Assembly: GCA_963281255.1 (NCBI GenBank)
Contig: OY725501.1
Location: forward strand, 2,209,674 to 2,273,673
Length of the DNA stretch: 64,000 nucleotides
Direction of reading: 5' to 3'
Source of the DNA: Aphrocallistes beatrix
Lineage: Eukaryota; Porifera; Hexactinellida; Sceptrulophora; Aphrocallistidae
The translations under genes and the position numbers were made by a program. Position 1 is the stretch's first letter, and each line of letters begins with the position of its first letter. This document shows positions 54,531 through 64,000 of the stretch, piece after piece. Below the pieces are notes generated by a model that did not search any database, had not been told where the DNA came from, and saw nothing but the letters and a program-made list of their open reading frames with translations.

Positions 54531-55867
54531 CTACGGGCATTCAATAAGTAGTCGTTATCATAGTATACTTTCCCCAAAACAAGTAATATAATTAATATCA
54601 ATGCTGCAATTTCTCGAACTACTCTCCTTGATGCTGTATAACTAGTATTAGCCTCTTAATCCAATCCAAAAAACTTTTTTGAAGTCTCCACGTGGTATAC
54701 CTTTCATATACTGAAAAATCGCCGATCCGAGGTGAGGCCGACTTTCGAATTCCCTCCCTGAAAGGTGTTTCTTCAGCTTAGGGAAGAGCCAAAAGTCGCA
54801 TGGAGCGAGGTCTGGTGATTAGGGAGGATGATCTAGCTCTACAACTCTCAGACTTTCCAACTTTTCCCTTACCAGCTTGGTCTAGTGGGGTCGGGCATTA
54901 TCATGCAATAATCTCAATCCTCGAGTTCCAGTCCTTGGCCGTCGATTGTGGTAGAATTTCTCAACCTCAGATAGGCACTCACTCATGTAAAATGATCCAG
55001 TAATAGTGGTATTCTTGGGGACACAAATCTGGCACACTGGACCATAAGAATCAAAAAATATGCAGTACATAACCTTGGGGTTCCGGAAGTCATATCGAGG
55101 GATTATTGGTGGGTCCTGGCCTTTAGCTACCCATACTTTGTTAGCTTCCTTTGACAAAAGCTCGCTATAACGCACCCAAGTCTCATCACCAGTCACGATC
55201 TCGAATAGACTCCTGGAGTCGGTTCTATCGAAGTCAGAAAGCAACTTTTGAGCACATTGAACCCTCTTAGTTTTCTGGGCCTGTGCTAGTGCATGCGGGA
55301 CTCACCGAGCGCAGATTTTCCTAAATTGCAAATTGTCATGCACAATGGTATGAGCGGTTCCCGTTGAGACCCCAACTGCATTAGCTATCTCCACCAATGA
55401 AATAGGGGGTCTTCTTCAAGTAATTCGGAAACCTCGAGGACAAATTTGTCACTGGCGCCGGAAATCGGCCTCCCTACTCTGGGCTTATCTTCTATCGACT
55501 CTCTTCCCTCACGAAAACGTCGGGTCCAGTCAACTATCGTGGAATATGGAAGAGTTCTATCATTATAAACCTCCATCAAATCCTTGTGGATGTCGGTTGA
55601 AGAAACTTGGAGCAGTGTATGAATCTTTACATAGGCTCGCTGCTCAATTTTGAAATCTGCACTCTCGGAAGCCATAATAAATGCCAGTATATAAAAATGC
55701 CAAACTAATAATAGCCACAGTATAAAAACCAAAGCTCAGAATTGAAAAAGTAAAGTATCATTTGAAAGAGCATCGGTAGGGCTACATTAGATATGCTAAC
55801 CCAATTCTGAATTAAATGGAACAACCAAGATAAATTGCAATAACGACTACTTATTGAACGCCCGTAG
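54531..55867 (-). mobile_element. mariner element (1337 bp) with broken DD34D transposase
   Basis: The ends CTACGGGCATTCAATAAGTA and, inverted, CTACGGGCGTTCAATAAGTA are flanked by TA (54529-54530 and 55868-55869). The minus-strand transposase starts MASESADFKIEQRAYVKIHT (ATG at 55675) and shows IVDWTRRFREGRESIEDKPR, IVTGDETWVRYSE (first Asp), RLLHDNARPH (second) and SPDL...CDFWLFPKL (third). Frameshifts near 55385 and 55270 and a stop near 54830 inactivate it. Type is as in SETMAR-like mariners. Confidence 0.93.
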
Positions 55868-57012
55868 TACATATTCGACGAAGTCAAAACAAATTTAAAA
55901 CTGATTCTGATAAAGGCCAGTAAAACAAATTCTGACTAATGACAACTTCAAGATTGTGACAAATGCAGCGTCCCTGTTTGGATATTTCCAATTTGGTTCA
56001 GCAGTGGTCATCATGTTATGATCAGGGCTGGGTGGGGTTGGTTAACCGATTTTAAGGCTCGGTTATTTTGGTTTCCTCCAGGGCGGTTAACTTGTTAACC
56101 GATTTCAATATTAATTGGTAGAAAATTAGAAATATGGGTTTTTGGACTAATCTTTAAACTGATATTGAAAATTTTGATAATCTTCAGTAGTCTCGAAATT
56201 ACTGTATGATTAGAAAATAGAAATTATATTGTATTATCAAATTTTGGAAGTAATATTCATTCATTAATCTCCATCGAAAAACAATGAAAGTTAAAATATT
56301 TAAAAAATAAAGCAGATAGGTTAACCGATTTTCTTAACCGTTAACCGACATTGACGGCGGTTAGCCAGTTACTCTAGGGGTCCGAATAAACGGGGCTCCC
56401 GCTTATTAATTTAGGGATTTTCTTCCGACCCCTCCGTTTATTAATTAATTAAATTTCTTAAATTGACTTTGAAATTTTATCCAAAGACAGCTTTTTATCG
56501 TATGTATTTGCACAAATTATCTTTATCTGAATTTCATAGAATATTTTATTCTTATTCTAGATAATATGATACGTATTGCTATGTAATACATCAATTGTTT
56601 TCAATCCAACTCCCCCCGTCTATCCGGACCCCTAGAGTAACCAGTTAACCGAATTCGGACTTGTTCTGATTCCAGTGTTGCTGACTCATCATGACGTCAT
56701 CGTGAAGGCGTTATAGCTTTAGCTTTATATTGTAGAGACATCCATACTAAGGGATTATCGGCGTATGATTTCAAGCCCGAAAGTGTTTAGGAGCTAATAT
56801 TACCCAATTTATTATAATGTTATTCATCGATTTAAAAATGTATGGGTTTAAGACGAGGAGCGCATCTCTGGAGGGCTGTATAATACCCTGATTCCATACT
56901 AAACATTTCATCAAACATTTTTTCATTACGACATCAAATGCTTAACACTGCACGGGATGGATCTGATTTATTATGTAGTTATCTCCACATTTCTATAATT
57001 AGGTTGTACTCA
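55868..57012. other. Intergenic; GGTTAACCG-rich block with nested MITE
   Basis: Between about 56027 and 56680 the motif GGTTAACCGATTT recurs in both orientations. The block starts CAGGGCTGGGTGGGG, hAT-like, but I found no matching second end. A clear MITE lies inside it (next entry). Confidence 0.5.
56369..56640. mobile_element. MITE with TTACTCTAGGGGTCCG ends (272 bp)
   Basis: The ends TTACTCTAGGGGTCCGAATA and, inverted, TTACTCTAGGGGTCCGGATA are flanked by CCAG on both sides (56365-56368 and 56641-56644). It is non-coding. The superfamily is not clear. Confidence 0.75.
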
Positions 57013-58170
57013 ATGTGTTCTTCTTCAGAAGACCAAGATTGTACAGGGAGGAGAGTCGTTATTGACTTGGGTAGTTCTTTGATTAAGGTTGGATTTGCTG
57101 GACAACACGAACCCATGCTGGTTCCTAACGTAATTGGATTTCAGAAAGAGAGCAGTGAGTTGGTGATGGTGGGGATTGGATCTAGAGATTATTATTGTGG
57201 AAGGGAAGCATTCGAAAAGAAAGGAATTCTCAATTTCCAATATCCAGTTCAAAGAGGAGTTGTGCAGAATTGGGATTATTTGGAGAAGATACTGCACTAC
57301 ATATACGAAAATCAATTGGGAATTGCTCCGAGTACGTCAGCTGTTCTAATTACAGAACCGCCTCTGAACCCTAAAAGCAACAGTGAGAGGTTATGTCAGC
57401 TACTTTTCGAAACTTTTAATGTTCCTGCAATGCTATTAGCAACTGATTCTACACTGACGATGGTTGGGAATGGTGGAATGCAGACAGGAATCGTGGTGAG
57501 TTCGGGCGAAGGCGTGACAAGTGTCACCCCTATCTATGAGGGCTATGTCATTGAGCGCGGTATTAGGAGGCTCCATCTGGGAGGCGGTGATGTCACCAAC
57601 TATCTCAGCAGGCTTTTCTTAGATTCCGGACACTCCTTCAAAACTTGTGCTGAGCTGGAGATATTGAACAAGCTAAAGGAGTCGCTAGCTTATGTTGTGC
57701 AAGACTTCAATCAACAAATGGTTAACTTCATTACTCAATGGGATAGTAATGTAGAAAAATATTACACACTCCCTGATGGGAGAGTTGTGACCGTTTCTAC
57801 TGAACGATTCGAATGCTCAGAATGTCTTTTTCAACCATCACACCTGGGAAGAGAGCACAAAGGGATACAGAGTCTGATCCATAGCTCGATTCAGGCATGT
57901 GATGTTGACATTCGACGGGATTTGTGCAGGAATATCCTATTGAACGGTGGTAATACCATGTTCCCAGGCATGCCTGAGAGGATGCACCAAGAAATGGTCA
58001 ATCTATCTCCTCCCAAGTCTGTTTTTAAAATTATTTCTCCCCCAAGGCGCAATACCTTGACTTGGACTGGAGGTTCAATTATCGCTTCTTTATCTCACTT
58101 CAGTCACTGGATAGAGCGTTTCCAGTATGACGATATGGGCCCGACTTGTGTTCATGGAAAGAAGTTTTAA
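57013..58170 (+). CDS. Divergent actin family protein, probably ATPase-dead
   Basis: 385 residues from the Met at 57013, which aligns with the actin N-terminus; an ATG 75 bases upstream is in frame but would add an unusual leader. Actin landmarks: VIDLGSSLIKVGFAGQHEP (phosphate loop 1, K18 equivalent kept), FQYPVQRGVVQNWD, ITEPPLNPKSNSERLCQLLF, FETFNVPAMLL, TPIYEGYVI, ILLNGGNTMFPGMPERM, and the end GPTCVHGKKF. It fits conventional actin better than the ARPs in length and ending. In the second phosphate loop DSGDGVTH has become SSGEGVTS, so D154 and the catalytic H161 are replaced, and Q137 is D. A role in filaments without hydrolysis, as in testis-type actin-like proteins, is inference. The coding region is intronless; an ATTAG acceptor stands just before the start. 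Confidence 0.88.
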   Translation: MCSSSEDQDCTGRRVVIDLGSSLIKVGFAGQHEPMLVPNVIGFQKESSELVMVGIGSRDYYCGREAFEKKGILNFQYPVQRGVVQNWDYLEKILHYIYENQLGIAPSTSAVLITEPPLNPKSNSERLCQLLFETFNVPAMLLATDSTLTMVGNGGMQTGIVVSSGEGVTSVTPIYEGYVIERGIRRLHLGGGDVTNYLSRLFLDSGHSFKTCAELEILNKLKESLAYVVQDFNQQMVNFITQWDSNVEKYYTLPDGRVVTVSTERFECSECLFQPSHLGREHKGIQSLIHSSIQACDVDIRRDLCRNILLNGGNTMFPGMPERMHQEMVNLSPPKSVFKIISPPRRNTLTWTGGSIIASLSHFSHWIERFQYDDMGPTCVHGKKF

Positions 58171-58431
58171 ATTGGAATGTCATTATTTATATTTGCTTTT
58201 CTAAATACACATCGTTTTATGTACAGTCGGGATGATTTACTCAAATTTAACCATACATTGAAGAGATTATCGCTCCCGAAACGGCCACGTTCAAACCATT
58301 CCATGTTTAGTCCTCCATAGTTGACTAAATTTCGCATGAAGTATCTCTTCATTTTTCGCGAGATCATCACTTCCGGTTTTTATTAGCGTATATTCATATT
58401 TTAACACCGTTCCAAATTGTGTTTAAAAATA
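58171..58431. other. 3' flank of the actin-like gene
   Basis: AT-rich; no canonical AATAAA was noticed close to the stop. No gene. Confidence 0.3.
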
Positions 58432-58910
58432 CACTGCCTGAACAAAGGTATTCGTACACCCCATAATTCCCCCATACAAATAGTTATAATACTGATTTAT
58501 TTAGCGAGTCAAGGTATTTAGTTGGTAAGAGATACACTTAATTTGACTTCAAATTCGAATTCTCCACATTCAAATTACCCACTTTATAAGTTTTTAACTT
58601 AGTTACTCTTCTTCAAGATTTAGTATTTTCAGCATTTGCTTTCCTATGCCACATGTCACGAGTGATCACCATTGTATATGATGGCATTGGTGGTATGAGG
58701 TGGTACAGTTTGAAAAATCTTAACTTTGTGGGAGTATAAACAAGTTGAAAGATTAAAAAGTGAGTCATTCAAATATAGAGAATTCGAATTTGAAGTTAAA
58801 TTAAGCGTATCTCTTACCAATTAAATACCTTGACTCGCTAAATAAATCAGTATTGTAACTATTTGTATGGGGGAATTATGGGGTGTACGAATAGTTTTGT
58901 TCAGGCAGTG
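58432..58910. mobile_element. Tc1-type MITE, CACTGCCTGAACAAA family (479 bp)
   Basis: Long inverted repeats begin CACTGCCTGAACAAAGGTAT and extend over 100 bases on both sides (GACTCGCTAAATAAATCAGT is shared), with TA at each border. The core holds CTATGCCACATGTCACGAG and TGATGGCATTGG, related to 32017-32497. It is non-coding. Confidence 0.9.
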
Positions 58911-60167
58911 TATAAGATTTCAACGACTAGTATAGGATATTTCATCATGAAGAATCCGATTTTCGCAATTTCATACATATTTATGAGAGTTATTTGAATA
59001 CGTATACATATTTTGTTTGGTATTTGATAGATCTTTGTAATTTATGAAGTAAATTGAAAAATAATCCAAAAATGTAAATTACCCCATACTTTTTAAATTG
59101 ACTTTGAGTTGATTATGTATTTATTCATTCGGCACAACCACACTAACACATCCCTGATCCATATGAGCCTGTACTGTCAGACCTTATTTTAAAAGTGGGC
59201 TATACTAAGTACTTATCATGTGGTCAGCTTGATGTTATATATATGACTGTACACCAGTGGCGTAGGGAGGGAGAGTCCTAGGACTCCCAAACTGGCAGAC
59301 TGAAAATACAAAAGTATAGACCATACCCACCCTGCCAAGAATATCAGCAATCATGAAACAATTGTCAACTTCCAGGAGCCTACGAGAGGGGGGGACAGTC
59401 GGGGCCTATAGGCTGAGGGGAGGGCGGATTAGCTAGACTAAAGTCAGAAAGAAGGATAAATTGGATGCAAAAACCAAATCTTATATGAGTCATTAAATCT
59501 TCCAAACTAAATCTTTAGTAATTAATAGGTATCAACATATTTATCGTACATATCATTAACAGGCACCGTTCTAGGTTTAAACTATTTGCGAGAAATATTT
59601 TGTGCCAAGTTTGTGGTTCGCGAGTCTGTCAATTATTCGCCCATCGATACGTGCTGCGCCGGGTCTTTTTAATTTTCGGGAATCGACTCAGAATGGTTTC
59701 AGCTTTCACCTCAACTGCTCAGAATTGAGAGAGGAAGTTTTTGCGAGTTATGGTGTTTTGAAGTTCGTACATCACGGGAAATTGGAGATGCTTAAACTTT
59801 AAAACACTATAACTCGCTAAAACGGCCTCCAATTCAGCATCAAGATTGCATGAGAACTCGCTGAATTGTGCTTCCACAAAGGATTGGAGGTTGGACATTA
59901 TTCAAAAATACCCCTTTGCATGTTGTTGCTCCATGTTTTTAAAACTTCCCTCAAATGTTTGTTCGGACCCCTAAATCGATAGTGATTTAGGATTGAAGGG
60001 TTCCTAAACGCTAGCGTTTTAGGGCTGGGTGGCCCAAAAACGCGCTTACCGGCACCCCAAATTTGACCCATAAATGGTGTTCATAACGTCTACCAATGTT
60101 TTGGCGCAGGAGGGAGTGATCTGAAAATTCTCCTGACCTCAATCCGATAAAAAACTATGGTCTATCC
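58911..60167. other. Intergenic with a repeat end at about 59252
   Basis: CACCAGTGGCGTAGGGAGGG at 59251 resembles a transposon end, with no partner found. The open frame at 59602-59802 has no domain. Nothing else. Confidence 0.4.
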
Positions 60168-60397
60168 CAGTGGCAGCTCTACCGCCCCGCCACTAGTGGG
60201 ACACAGGTGGGCACTCAATTTTGAAAAATGTCATTTTTATGACTGTTCTCCTCCTCACGATGGATTTGGATATTATTTGTCCTGCCTATGCCCCAGTGCC
60301 CCACCTGAGCTGAGACTTGTGCCCTACCTGAAGTTGGTCACAATTAAATTCTCCTGGAACCTGTGTCCCACCAGGCCCTACCCTCGCGCTGCCACTG
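60168..60397. mobile_element. hAT-type MITE, CAGTGGCAGC family (230 bp)
   Basis: The ends CAGTGGCAGCTCTACCGCCC and, inverted, CAGTGGCAGCGCGAGGGTAG are flanked by GTCTATCC (60160-60167) and ATCTATCC (60398-60405), seven of eight identical. The 103-codon frame across it is a by-product of its GC-rich ends. Confidence 0.85.
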
Positions 60398-60952
60398 ATC
60401 TATCCAAAAGGATAGAAATGGTAAAATGGAATGTTAGGAATATTGTTCCGTCCAAAAGTTTTTTATAGGAAATTTTCAAAATCGACTCATTTTCCTAATT
60501 GTTAACCTTAAAATGAGGTACTACAAGGCTATAATGCACGTTTTAGGTATTTTCTAGTAGGTTGTAGTCACCAGGTGTGAAGTGGTCAGGTTGAAACCAG
60601 ACCGATGGCTAGGGCCCTGCTAGTGTATGACGTCATTATAAAATTTCACACTAGTTGGGTAACGTGACATTTTTTGGAACTGTACACCACCCTAATACCA
60701 AATCTGGAGTTAAACCTTCATTACACCCAAACGCAAACACCGCTCTAGAGTACTACAAAGGTTGTTGACAATTTTTTAGATCTTAAATAATTTTACACTA
60801 AAACTACCTGGTTTTGATCTAACTCAATCCGTTCTCTAGTTTCATCTTGAGCTATCAAGGTGAGCGTTTTGTTCTAGAATCTATATCATCAAGATGCATG
60901 TATTCGAATTAATTCACACATATTCGATTCTTGCACGGAATGATCAGTAGAG

Positions 60953-60960
60953 TATAAAAG
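60953..60960 (+). promoter_or_regulatory. TATA box for the Maf-like gene
   Basis: TATAAAAG. The distance of 78 bases to the ATG at 61031 gives a normal 5' leader, whereas the ATG at 60980 would sit at the expected transcription start. This decides the start in favour of 61031. Confidence 0.5.
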
Positions 60961-61030
60961 GCTTTCTAATGTGGCCCTAATGCTGATTATTGATCAACAT
61001 ACTCATACTGATATCAACGCGAACAATCAC

Positions 61031-61330
61031 ATGGCGGAGTACCAATACAAATTACCCATCTCAATGGAATTAATCGTAATGACGGATATTCCCAATTTGA
61101 ATAGAATTATCAAGTCACTGGGACTGAGCAAAGAGGAAGGTCTGGTTATCAAGGAAGTTCGAAAACGAATAAAAAGAAGAGGTTACGAGAGAAAGAGGAA
61201 GGAGCGTATCAATACAGTAATCGAATCTTTAGAAAAACAGAGAGACGATCTACAGTCAGCGCTGTCAGAATATAAAGGAGAACGTGATCATTTAAGACAA
61301 GTACTCGAGGACTTGTACTACAAAGACTAG
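61031..61330 (+). CDS. Short Maf-like bZIP protein
   Basis: 99 residues from MAEYQYKLPISMELI. The core IPNLNRIIKSLGLSKEEGLV followed by RRGYERKRKER aligns with the Maf extended homology region (LSKEE, then a basic stretch with RGY). A leucine zipper follows (IESLEKQRDDLQSALSEY, then ERDHLRQVLEDL with Leu at heptad spacing). Small Mafs are nuclear bZIP factors that dimerise with CNC partners. Here the usual Asn of the basic region (in NRGYA) is Arg and the YAxxCR pattern is YERKRK, so DNA recognition may differ. It is shorter than vertebrate small Mafs (about 150-160 residues) and intronless. The in-frame ATG at 60980 would add 17 residues. Confidence 0.7.
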   Translation: MAEYQYKLPISMELIVMTDIPNLNRIIKSLGLSKEEGLVIKEVRKRIKRRGYERKRKERINTVIESLEKQRDDLQSALSEYKGERDHLRQVLEDLYYKD

Positions 61331-63240
61331 CTAATTTTTGTGCTGTTGTAATTGCTAATGCAACTTTCATTTTTATTCCTCCCATTTCAATCCATTAACA
61401 TTGTTAATTCCAGATTAATTTATTTGTGTGGGAAACTCTTTTAATGGCATTTTCCTCTGCACACTGAGCCTATGATAGCTATCTTCAAATTACACAGATA
61501 AGGACTTCGTAACAATCTGTTATCAAAGTGCAAAAATATAGATGTATGTATAATATTTATGCTTTTTTTGAAGCTGTAATATCTGGTAATATGTCTACTA
61601 GTACTGATAAAATTATCTGAAATGTTATCTTACCTCACTGTGTCCAAGTTATGTGTACATTGCAGCTCGATCTTATTTATAAATTGAGATTCGAGCATTT
61701 TATTCAGTAGTCTCAATCAAAAAATCAGAAACTTTATCTAAAATCCCACTAAATCTTAAAAATCCTCCCTGATCTTAAAATCAGCATTAATTATACAGCC
61801 CACTGGCAGCAAAACAATGCCATAATATACAATGGTGATGACTCGTGGCAAGTGGCATAGGGTAGCAAATGCTGAAAACACTTAATCTTGAAGGAGAGAA
61901 ATTATGTTGAGAGCTTAGTTATATACTAGTAGTAGTGAGTGATTCGAATGTGAAGAAAACGAAATTGATGTCAGATTTAGTGTATCTGTTACTGATTGAT
62001 TAAATGTGACTTCGTAAGTATATTAGTATTATAACATTTTTTTAATCGCTTCACTTATCGGAATACACTTCTTAGAGATATTATTTGCATATGTTAGTTA
62101 TGTAAATATTTAAATGTGTCTGGCCGCTAATTTACTTCAATTATTCAAACTTCATCAAGCAAACTTGATTAAGAAGAAATTTGTATCATGCTCTAGACCA
62201 CATATATTATCCAAATGATGGAGGCTATCGACACTAATTTCTTACGGAATTATCTTTTATATTAAAACTCAAATGTGATGTTTCAAAGGTTCCTGAGGTG
62301 TGAAAATGTACTGCATTCCTATGAATTAATAAATTGCGGACATCTACACCATAAAGGATCCTGCATACCAAATTTAATAAGAATTTGCCTCAGATTCAGC
62401 AGGATCTACGTAGCTCCACGGAAATTAACACTGTGAAACACTGTCTACGCATTGGGGCGACTCCTTATAGGACAACTGAATAAGACCGGAATCTTGGCGA
62501 AAATTAGGGCTGGAATAAGACCGAAAAATCATTTTGAAGTGGCCAATAAGTTAGATATACCGTGTATGTTCGAATAGTAGCCGCCCCTCAAAAGAGTGTT
62601 CTAAATTTTTGTTTGCACCTGTTAGAAAAAATATTGATGTTAAATTCCTCCTTTCTACCATTTCTGATTCACTCGTGCGGTAATTGAAAACTCGCTTATA
62701 TCTGAAATATAGATTTTTCTTCAGGGGTAAATGGGCCTAAAAATTAATAATCACCCCGGCTACTATTCGAGTATAACGGTACGCGTTTCTTGAAAAAAGC
62801 ACCATCTGGCTAATTTTTAAAATATTCTGGATGAAAAAACTCCTTTACCAACTCTTCTTTATTTCAAAATATAACTAACATTCTTCCTCTAGGTGACGTT
62901 GAGATTCTAACGTGTGAAAGTTGACTAAAAAACGATTCAAACAAATGCAGCGCCCCTCTTAATCTAATCTTAATTATTTTCGGTTTTATTTAGCACCGAA
63001 TCTCGGGTCCGGCTATTTTCGTGGATCTGGGATCCGGGCCGGATTTGTAGAGAATATATTCCACCATTATTACCAGAGTGGTCAAGTTCAATTTTCGTTG
63101 AGTGCAATTACCATTCTCAGTTGAGTAAATCAAACAAGCAGGTATCAATGTCCTCAATTGCCAATTCCTACCTTCAACATTGATACTAGTTTGTTACAAA
63201 ACTAGTTACTATTTATTGTAAGAAATTATTTTTCGCTATT
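61331..63240. other. Intergenic with two MITE-related blocks
   Basis: About 61740-61960 contains GTGATGACTCGTGGCAAGTGG and related text shared with the cores of the Tc1-type MITEs at 32017 and 58432, without clear ends. A MITE occupies 62560-62779. No gene was seen. Confidence 0.5.
62560..62779. mobile_element. TA-target MITE, copy B of the T-box intron family (220 bp)
   Basis: The ends CCGTGTATGTTCGAATAGTA and, inverted, CCGTTATACTCGAATAGTAG are flanked by TA. The interior shares CACTCGTGCGG / TTCTACCATTTCT with 23905-24137. Confidence 0.75.
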
Positions 63241-63340
63241 ATGGATCCTGATTCCAAAAAGCGGATCCGGTACATCTCTCGTATTTTTCATATTTCCCCA
63301 ATACGAGCTAAAGTGAGTATATTAATTGCATTACATTTAG

Positions 63341-64000
63341 ATGAACTCCTCTCTTCCTGTAAGAGGAGACATAGACAAGATCCTCGCAGGCAGTGCATCC
63401 CATCAGGTTGTTGTCTACCAGTCGGAGACTTCAATCGTTTCCCAGACCCCTTCCTCTCACCCACCGCGTACTTCCTCTCTCCACGCGCCTACCATGCAGT
63501 TAACCGGGCACGATGCGGAAGTGAACGCGTGTAAGTTCAGTCCGACTGGACAGAGCTTAGCTTCCGGCTCCTTCGACCGCTCCATCCTGCTCTGGAGTGT
63601 GTACGGCGAGTGTGAGAACTTCAATGTGTTGAAAGGGCACAGCGGCGCGATCACAGATCTGCACTTCTGCTCGGACGGGTCCAGATTGCTCAGCTGCTCT
63701 GTGGATAGGAGCCTGGCTCTGTGGGATGCTGAGATCGGGGAGCGCATCAAGAAACTGAAGGGCCACACTTCCTTTGTTAACAGCTGTTCTCCTTGTCGGC
63801 GGGGGCCTCTCCTCCTCGCCAGCGGTTCGGACGATGGGACCGTTCGGGTGTGGGACCCGCGACAGCGAGGCGCGGCGAAGTCTTACAACAGTACTTATCA
63901 GGTTACGGCAGTGGCGTTTGGAGATGGCGGAGACCAGGTGTTCGCTGGAGGAATAGACAACCAGGTGCACGTGTGGGACCTGCGTAGAGATGCGTTGCTG
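63341..64000 (+). CDS. SNRNP40: U5 snRNP 40 kDa protein SNRNP40, 5' part (runs off the window)
   Basis: The frame from ATG 63341 reads MNSSLPVRGDIDKILAGS, then a Ser/Thr/Pro linker, then WD40 repeats from MQLTGHDAEVNACKFSPTGQ (ATG at 63494). The repeats FDRSILLWSVYGECENFNVL, KGHSGAITDLHFCSDGSRLL, VDRSLALWD, LKGHTSFVNSC and DDGTVRVWDPR, and SGGIDN-like GGIDNQVHVWDLRRD, match SNRNP40 segment by segment. It is a seven-blade propeller of the U5 snRNP in the spliceosome; about three and a half blades are visible. A possible upstream exon is 63241-63312 (MDPDSKKRIRYISRIF), which would imply a 28 bp intron (GTGAGT...TTTAG) in phase; the alternative is that the ATTTAG before 63341 ends a leader intron. 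The part after about 63350 is markedly GC-richer than the surroundings. Confidence 0.92.
   Translation, partial: MNSSLPVRGDIDKILAGSASHQVVVYQSETSIVSQTPSSHPPRTSSLHAPTMQLTGHDAEVNACKFSPTGQSLASGSFDRSILLWSVYGECENFNVLKGHSGAITDLHFCSDGSRLLSCSVDRSLALWDAEIGERIKKLKGHTSFVNSCSPCRRGPLLLASGSDDGTVRVWDPRQRGAAKSYNSTYQVTAVAFGDGGDQVFAGGIDNQVHVWDLRRDALL

Noticed and set aside
60157..60468. 103-codon frame
   Set aside because: It spans a hAT-type MITE with near-exact target duplication and is not a gene.
63457..63987. Additional frames on both strands at the right edge
   Set aside because: All are shadows of the SNRNP40 WD40 repeats.
1..64000. tRNA, rRNA or snRNA genes
   Set aside because: No cloverleaf-like boxes or conserved rRNA blocks were noticed by eye; a tRNAscan/Infernal run would decide.

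Overview
The window is animal (metazoan) nuclear DNA. It is AT-rich, has spliceosomal introns with GT-AG borders, and carries clearly recognisable animal genes: a T-box transcription factor, an AARSD1-type alanyl-tRNA editing protein, a SERHL-type hydrolase, an actin relative, a TRAF-like zinc-finger protein, a CFAP141-like ciliary protein, an NCKIPSD/SPIN90-like adaptor and the start of U5 snRNP 40 kDa (SNRNP40). The phylum cannot be fixed from the sequence. Most coding genes here have no intron in the coding region; the T-box gene is split into at least seven exons.

Layout. 0-20.5 kb is gene-poor and dominated by repeats: a high-copy repeat ending in twin GC-rich hairpins, a cluster of ATGCAT-centred palindromes (1.1-2.2 kb), a DNA transposon at 2.9-5.8 kb whose only open frame resembles the N-terminal zinc-binding region of RAG1, and several small inverted-repeat elements (MITEs). 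20.5-26.3 kb holds the T-box gene (+). 27.9-29.9 kb holds the NCKIPSD-like gene (-). 30-40.7 kb is a nest of mobile DNA: a broken P-element-like transposon with a THAP domain (32.8-35.9 kb), which itself carries two MITEs, and a 4.5 kb imperfect palindrome (36.2-40.6 kb) containing LINE, mariner and hAT insertions. 40.8-43.8 kb holds the CFAP141-like and TRAF-like genes. 44.9-50.7 kb is a dead mariner followed by a 4.5 kb hAT-type element that contains an inverted repeat built from a membrane-protein gene, and inside that an intact hAT transposon with a 598-codon transposase. 50.9-53.7 kb is a compact gene cluster (AARSD1-like, SERHL-like, and a small unknown gene on the other strand). A second dead mariner follows at 54.5-55.9 kb, then a divergent actin (57.0-58.2 kb), a short Maf-like bZIP gene (61.0-61.3 kb) and the 5' part of SNRNP40 running off the right edge.

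The host genes do not form an obvious pathway. The strongest story is transposon biology: at least six DNA-transposon groups (a RAG1-N-like element, P, hAT, mariner/Tc1 of several kinds, and pogo-like TA-target MITEs) can be delimited by terminal inverted repeats plus exact or near-exact target-site duplications, and their nesting gives an order of insertion. The lead candidate for an unusual system is the RAG1-N-like element at 2894-5763. No similarity search was run; family names rest on motifs read by eye.
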